This document shows, piece by piece, positions 5,752 through 8,397 of a stretch of DNA of 8,397 nucleotides (the first letter of the stretch is position 1; the number at the start of each line of letters is the position of its first letter). The notes under the pieces were generated by a model. The model saw nothing but the letters and a program-made list of their open reading frames with translations, was not told the DNA's origin and searched no databases. A program made the position numbers and the translations under genes. The DNA is from Nevskia soli DSM 19509 (GTDB taxonomy: Bacteria > Pseudomonadota > Gammaproteobacteria > Nevskiales > Nevskiaceae), in the NCBI RefSeq assembly GCF_000711955.1, contig NZ_JONR01000074.1, forward strand, positions 1 to 8,397. The letters are read 5' to 3'.

Positions 5752-6240
5752 ATGAACAAACAACTCCTTGGCATTGCGGCGCTGGGTCTGGCGGCAGTCC
5801 TGCCGAACATCGCGAACGCCGATGGCTATTACGATCGTCGCCCCGACCGTCCTGGCGACGTCATCGCCACCGTCATCACCATGCCGTTCGTTGCGGCGGG
5901 GGTGGTGCTCAATACAGCCGCGGCCTTGGCCACCGCACCGTTCACCGGCCGCTTCGAGGGCCCGCTCGGGCCGGCCTTCAATCCAGCGGTAGGGCCGGCG
6001 CCACGTCCAGCCTACTACGCACCGCCGCCAGCCGTGACGTATATGCCGGCACCCACAGCCTATTACGCACAGCCGGCACCGCGCCCAACCTACTACGCAC
6101 CACCTCCGGCCGTGACGTACGCACCGGCCCCCACGGCCTACTACGCACAGCCGGCGCCGGTCATCTACTACGCACCGCGTGTGGTTTACCGCCCGTATTA
6201 CGCACCGGCCCCGGCGTATTACGCCGCACCGAGGTATTGA
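5752..6240 (+). CDS. Secreted Tyr/Pro/Ala-repeat protein
   Basis: 162 residues. Residues 1-23 are a classical signal peptide (MNKQLL, hydrophobic core, cleavage likely after ANA before DGYY). Residues 36-62 are a conserved-looking hydrophobic/Ala segment (GDVIATVITMPFVAAGVVLN) that could be a membrane helix or buried strand. From residue 82 onward the chain is almost entirely Tyr, Pro, Ala, Val and Thr, with two 26-residue repeats (85-110 and 111-136) differing at two positions, and further YYAP units to the C-terminal Tyr. There is no Cys and little charge. Low-complexity YYAP proteins of this kind are known in proteobacteria as hypothetical exported proteins; a surface, cell-wall or adhesive role is only a guess. 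The ribosome site is weak (GGGG about 12 nt upstream). Confidence 0.8.
   Translation: MNKQLLGIAALGLAAVLPNIANADGYYDRRPDRPGDVIATVITMPFVAAGVVLNTAAALATAPFTGRFEGPLGPAFNPAVGPAPRPAYYAPPPAVTYMPAPTAYYAQPAPRPTYYAPPPAVTYAPAPTAYYAQPAPVIYYAPRVVYRPYYAPAPAYYAAPRY
6004..6159 (+). repeat. Two 78-bp tandem in-frame repeats
   Basis: 6004-6081 and 6082-6159 encode the two 26-residue repeats (RP-A/T-YYAPPPAVTY-M/A-PAPTAYYAQPAP). The copies differ at synonymous positions (for example CGT/CGC for Arg), so the duplication is not brand new. An in-frame unit of this size could expand or contract without breaking the gene. Confidence 0.85.
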
Positions 6241-6678
6241 TCAGGCACGGCACGGCCACGAGTGACGCTTCATAGTCTGGAGCAGTCTCTCGTGGTCCGC
6301 TTTTGCTCGCTGACGCCATTACAAGGTCAGTTCCCACCACTAAGCCGACTTCAACGACAGGCCGGTATGTGCCAAGAGCGGCCACACGATCCTTGAATCT
6401 CGCAGCACAAAAGCGGCCGTACGCCAGAGACCTCGGTCGGGCGCCTGGCAGGCCGGTGCAGTCGGTCATGGACGGCGGCTTTTGGGTACCTTTGGTTGGC
6501 GTTCGCGGACGGCACGGTAGTTTCAGCTTGCAGCCCTCTGACGTTGAGCTTGGCTCAAGATCGCCATTTGGCAGCATGATCAGATTTCGACGCGTCGCAA
6601 GCAGTTCTCATTGCATATGACAATATGCCACAACTGGAGTTTGTCTAAGAAGTGGCAACTCGCAATGTTTATTGGCTT
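6241..6678. other. 438-bp stretch without a supported gene
   Basis: Frames exist on both strands (6303-6620 plus, 6161-6577 minus), but neither has a ribosome site, a domain or natural composition, and the minus one overlaps the end of the repeat protein. Visible structure: the motif CCGCTTTTG (6297-6305), its inverse CAAAAGCGG (6408-6416) and a third CGGCTTTTG (6476-6484); a 6-bp hairpin TTGAGC-TTG-GCTCAA (6544-6558); and an imperfect palindrome at 6609-6667 beside the lipoprotein gene end. It could be a degenerate intergenic repeat. Confidence 0.4.
6609..6667. repeat. 59-bp imperfect palindrome at the end of a lipoprotein gene
   Basis: Outer arms CATTGC (6609-6614) and GCAATG (6662-6667); inner arms TGCCAC (6626-6631) and GTGGCA (6652-6657). 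Nested in the left part is GCATAT-GACA-ATATGC (6613-6628), a 6-bp hairpin. It lies 11 bp past the stop codon of the minus-strand gene. It has attC-like size but not the conserved attC end boxes, and no T-run for a terminator. Confidence 0.5.
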
Positions 6679-7173
6679 TTAGCGGCTGCAATTTAGACTC
6701 TGTGGAGATGGCAGCGCAAAAATGTTTTGCGCCAATAGCGTCTGTATCGTCTTATCAAAATCATTCGTCTGGCAAAGTTTTCGGAAAGAAATATCAATTT
6801 TTTGATCGACAACGGTAGGTTCCACCAAATATACCCAACCAGGTTCTAAAGTCACCCTTGTTTCAAATGGGGCGGATTTCCAGTTGGACCATCCAAGCAA
6901 ATTGATTCTCCTCGGTGTTTCTAGTGTCCCTTTCAGTTCGTGTCGGCCGGGAACAGTACGGCTAAAAGGGCTGCCACACCCGGTGAAGCACATGTGTCCA
7001 TCAATATCTCGGATTATGATTCCCATGACATCGTTGATTTGGGGAAGGGAAATGCCTCTCGCAACAATCATCGACAGGTTAGAGTCGTCAGCGGAAGTAT
7101 TTCCAAAGCGAGTGACTGAAGGGGTGCAGGCGCTCAACAACAATAGCGCGGCAATGACCCATGCTTTTGTCAT
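6679..7173 (-). CDS. Putative lipoprotein of unknown function (164 aa)
   Basis: It begins MTKAWVIAALLLLSACTPSV: a short basic start, Leu-rich core and lipobox L-S-A-C with Cys16, so a mature lipoprotein of 149 residues. The body is mostly beta-type sequence (IIIRDIDGHMCFTGCG, then LEPGWVYLVEPTVVDQKIDISF), with Cys residues at CFTGCG, in KLCQTND and near the C-terminus that could form disulphides in the periplasm. I recognise no family. A weak GGAT lies about 7 nt before ATG. G+C is well below the left part of the window (38% in 6721-6780), hinting at foreign origin. It follows another lipoprotein gene on the same strand after 89 bp. Confidence 0.75.
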   Translation of the reverse strand: MTKAWVIAALLLLSACTPSVTRFGNTSADDSNLSMIVARGISLPQINDVMGIIIRDIDGHMCFTGCGSPFSRTVPGRHELKGTLETPRRINLLGWSNWKSAPFETRVTLEPGWVYLVEPTVVDQKIDISFRKLCQTNDFDKTIQTLLAQNIFALPSPQSLNCSR

Positions 7174-7207
7174 GGCTTATCCGTTTCGATATTCAGCTTG
7201 TTGCATT

Positions 7208-7262
7208 ACGCTTCGAATGTTGGCTCGTCCGGCAAGGTCAAGGGTTTCGACAACCGAAGCGT
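7208..7262. repeat. 55-bp imperfect palindrome between the two lipoprotein genes
   Basis: ACGCTTCG (7208-7215) pairs perfectly with CGAAGCGT (7255-7262). After a 3-nt bulge (AAT) on one side, GTTG (7219-7222) pairs with CAAC (7251-7254). The outer arm abuts the stop codon of the upstream lipoprotein gene. Read on the minus strand the ends are GAACGC and GCGTAATG, which resemble attC ends but break the required GTT at the right (GTA). It may be a decayed recombination site or simply an RNA hairpin. Confidence 0.5.
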
Positions 7263-7862
7263 TCACGGCACAACGGTTTTTATGTTCCGGATTAACGATC
7301 CCCAATCATTTGGCGGCGAATGGAATGCAATCTTTCCGTTGAGCCCTGAAACTATCCCTGAGACGATTCCCACTCCGATTGCCCCTCCGACAATTTGGGC
7401 TGTCGTCGTACTGGGAGTGACAGGCGCAACTGATTGCTGCAATTCGTACTGATCGAATTGCTTGGCATTCATCGTGCTGCCAATATAGTAATAGATCGTT
7501 GGCTGTGCGTTACTCTCTGGATTGGGCAAATAAATGCCGCCGTCTTGGTGTACTGTAGTATCGGAGTGTCCGTGGGCACTTAAAAAAACACATCCTTTTG
7601 GCCCACGAAAATATTTTCCGTAGTTATCCTGAAACTCGGCGACGTAGATCCCTTCAACTAGTCCGAAGTCTCTTTTATCAATCGCCTGCCGGCTGTAGAT
7701 AAAATTCTTCGGAATTTGAATCTTCTGTTCTCCGTTCAGTCTCTGATCAGGGCGTGGACTGAATGTCGCGCTGACATGTGCCGTAGGGTTGTCGGTGCAT
7801 GCCGCTGTCAAGAACATTGCCCCAAAGTAGACTGACCACCTTAGCCAGTCGCAGCTACGCAT
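7263..7862 (-). CDS. Putative lipoprotein of unknown function (199 aa)
   Basis: The N-terminus MRSCDWLRWSVYFGAMFLTAACTDNP has a hydrophobic core and a lipobox-like L-T-A-A-C (Cys22, with Thr at -3, slightly unusual). The middle part (IPKNFIYSRQAIDKRD to HQDGGIYLPN) is a beta-rich soluble domain I do not recognise. Near the C-terminus (about residues 158-176) is a Gly-zipper-like segment, IVGGAIGVGIVSGIVSGL, which could insert in a membrane. ATG 7862 is supported by AGGGGA 6 nt upstream. The gene begins 29 bp after the attC-like site, the arrangement of a first gene in an integron cassette. The second lipoprotein gene follows on the same strand. Confidence 0.75.
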   Translation of the reverse strand: MRSCDWLRWSVYFGAMFLTAACTDNPTAHVSATFSPRPDQRLNGEQKIQIPKNFIYSRQAIDKRDFGLVEGIYVAEFQDNYGKYFRGPKGCVFLSAHGHSDTTVHQDGGIYLPNPESNAQPTIYYYIGSTMNAKQFDQYELQQSVAPVTPSTTTAQIVGGAIGVGIVSGIVSGLNGKIAFHSPPNDWGSLIRNIKTVVP

Positions 7863-8280
7863 AAGTTTCCCCTGGACGACAAGCTAGTTGACCCAACGCC
7901 GAGCTTCACCGGCGGCCGAAAGTCTCCTGGTGGAAGCGACAGTTGGGCGCGGCTCGCGATGCGCTTCCAAGGAGACGCTGGCTCAGATCGCGCCGTTTCC
8001 AGAACTTTTGCTCTGATTCCATTGAGATGTTTCATGGCCTTTGCTGGCTAGCGCTGATTAGACTGCATGGACCAACACAGCATCCGCGGTTCAATACGGC
8101 AAGTCATACGCCAAGTCCCTGAAATCTCTAGATGCCACGATATTAAGGCCGATCAAATTTCAGCGCCAGGAAGCGGCCGCTCGCGACAGGCTGGAATGGG
8201 CCGACTGCGGTCTGCGGACGATGCGCGGTGCGCCCCCTATCCTGCTGGATTTGAGAGGCGATATCTACGTGGTTCTGCCC
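7863..8280. other. 418-bp stretch between lipoprotein gene and GFA gene end
   Basis: It contains the attC-like site (7891-7948). A 64-codon minus frame (7841-8035) overlaps the lipoprotein start, has no ribosome site and is unlikely to be a gene. On the plus strand, the frame 8062-8346 is open for 94 codons but has no ATG, GTG or TTG until 8221. Another plus frame is open from ATG 8067 to the window end but has Arg/Ser/Cys-rich shadow composition. None is called as a gene. Confidence 0.5.
7891..7948 (-). other. attC-like integron recombination site (59-base element)
   Basis: Read on the minus strand: GCCCAAC (fits RYYYAAC), TGTC, left arm GCTTCCACCAGG, a 13-nt central part, right arm CCGGTGAAGC, TCGGC, then GTTGGGT (fits GTTRRRY). 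The end boxes are complementary over six bases. The inner arms pair as GCTTC/GAAGC, ACC/GGT and GG/CC, with single extra bases (C and A) only in the left arm. As I recall, the left half of real attC sites also carries an extra base compared with the right half, which sets orientation. Total length is 58 bp and spacers of 4 and 5 nt separate the boxes. The orientation places the lipoprotein gene (start 7862) directly after the core, as in a cassette array. No integrase or second canonical site is in the window. Confidence 0.55.
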
Positions 8281-8397
8281 TCATTGAGGGAGCCTCGCAA
8301 CGGATGGAATGTTCTCCAACGCCTGATCCCACGTGGCCCTGCTTGAGGCGAATATGTGGGCGTTCGGCCGAACTGGAACGTCGCTATTCAGACTGCC
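8281..8397 (-). CDS. GFA-family (DUF636) protein, C-terminal end only
   Basis: Thirty-eight codons are visible before the TGA stop; the start is beyond the right edge. The order GSLNSDVPVRPNAHIF, then ASSRATWDQ, then a short acidic/proline tail is the typical end of glutathione-dependent formaldehyde-activating-like (GFA) proteins, where the pattern is G-(S/T)-L ... (V)RP-x-x-HI(F/Y)-x-x-S-(K/R)-x-x-W. GFA proteins are small beta-rich zinc proteins of about 120-150 residues. The Cys ligands would be upstream, out of view, so activity cannot be judged. GFA genes are, to my knowledge, frequent passengers of integron cassettes, which fits the attC-like site, although the 332-bp gap between them is longer than usual. 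Confidence 0.7.
   Translation of the reverse strand, partial: GSLNSDVPVRPNAHIFASSRATWDQALENIPSVARLPQ

Noticed and set aside
6543..6549. GTTGAGC as a possible attC core (GTTRRRY)
   Set aside because: No RYYYAAC partner at the right distance; it is part of a simple 6-bp hairpin (6544-6558).
6303..6620. 105-codon plus-strand frame in the gap after the repeat protein
   Set aside because: No ribosome site, no domain, Arg/Ser/Pro-rich composition, and a competing minus frame of equal quality over the same bases.
7208..7262. Calling this palindrome a true attC site
   Set aside because: The right end reads GTA where integron sites need GTT, and the left box does not fit RYYYAAC; listed as a palindrome only.
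7841..8035. 64-codon minus-strand frame upstream of the lipoprotein gene
   Set aside because: No ribosome site or recognised domain; it overlaps the lipoprotein start and runs through the attC-like palindrome.
1..8397. CRISPR array, tRNA or rRNA genes
   Set aside because: No regularly spaced repeats of 24-40 bp and no cloverleaf or rRNA signature were seen on either strand.

Overview
The window reads as a piece of a high-GC proteobacterial chromosome. Hand-counted lines in the centre are about 68% G+C. An IS3-type insertion sequence, GC-rich lipoproteins, and paired ArsR/SRPBCC regulator modules fit a gammaproteobacterium of the Xanthomonadales type, but no rRNA or marker gene is present, so the taxon is an inference.

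Layout, left to right. Positions 1-349 hold the left end of an IS3-family element with the start of its OrfA (minus strand, running off the window). Next come two minus-strand intrinsic terminators (358-379 and 549-576). Beyond them is a minus-strand lipoprotein with a transglutaminase-like domain and TPR repeats (670-1860). A DUF4440/NTF2-like protein (2084-2446, plus) is followed by a 457-bp gap with four heptamer repeats and a telomere-like GGGTTA tract that could form a G-quadruplex. A small membrane protein lies at 2904-3212.

The centre (3228-4893) is a divergent pair of regulator modules. On the minus strand is a single protein fusing an ArsR helix-turn-helix to an SRPBCC/AHSA1 domain. 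On the plus strand, the same two parts are separate genes overlapping by 4 bp (ATGA). The 104 bp between them carry three perfect inverted repeats with 6-bp spacers: one inside the minus-strand promoter and two in tandem across the plus-strand start codon. Both promoters appear to give leaderless or nearly leaderless transcripts. I infer that each module represses itself through its own operator.

Downstream are a REP-like palindrome (4925-4950), a four-helix membrane protein (5011-5466) and a secreted Tyr/Pro/Ala-repeat protein (5752-6240).

From about 6240 the composition drops (38% and 48% G+C in two lines counted). This part holds two unrecognised minus-strand lipoprotein genes and, at the right edge, the end of a GFA-family gene. 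A 58-bp element just upstream of the second lipoprotein gene (7891-7948) has the architecture of an integron attC recombination site: complementary R boxes, imperfect inner stem, and an extra base in the left arm. The most interesting reading of the right third is therefore an integron-derived, or decayed integron-like, cassette region. Only one site meets the attC consensus and no integrase is visible.
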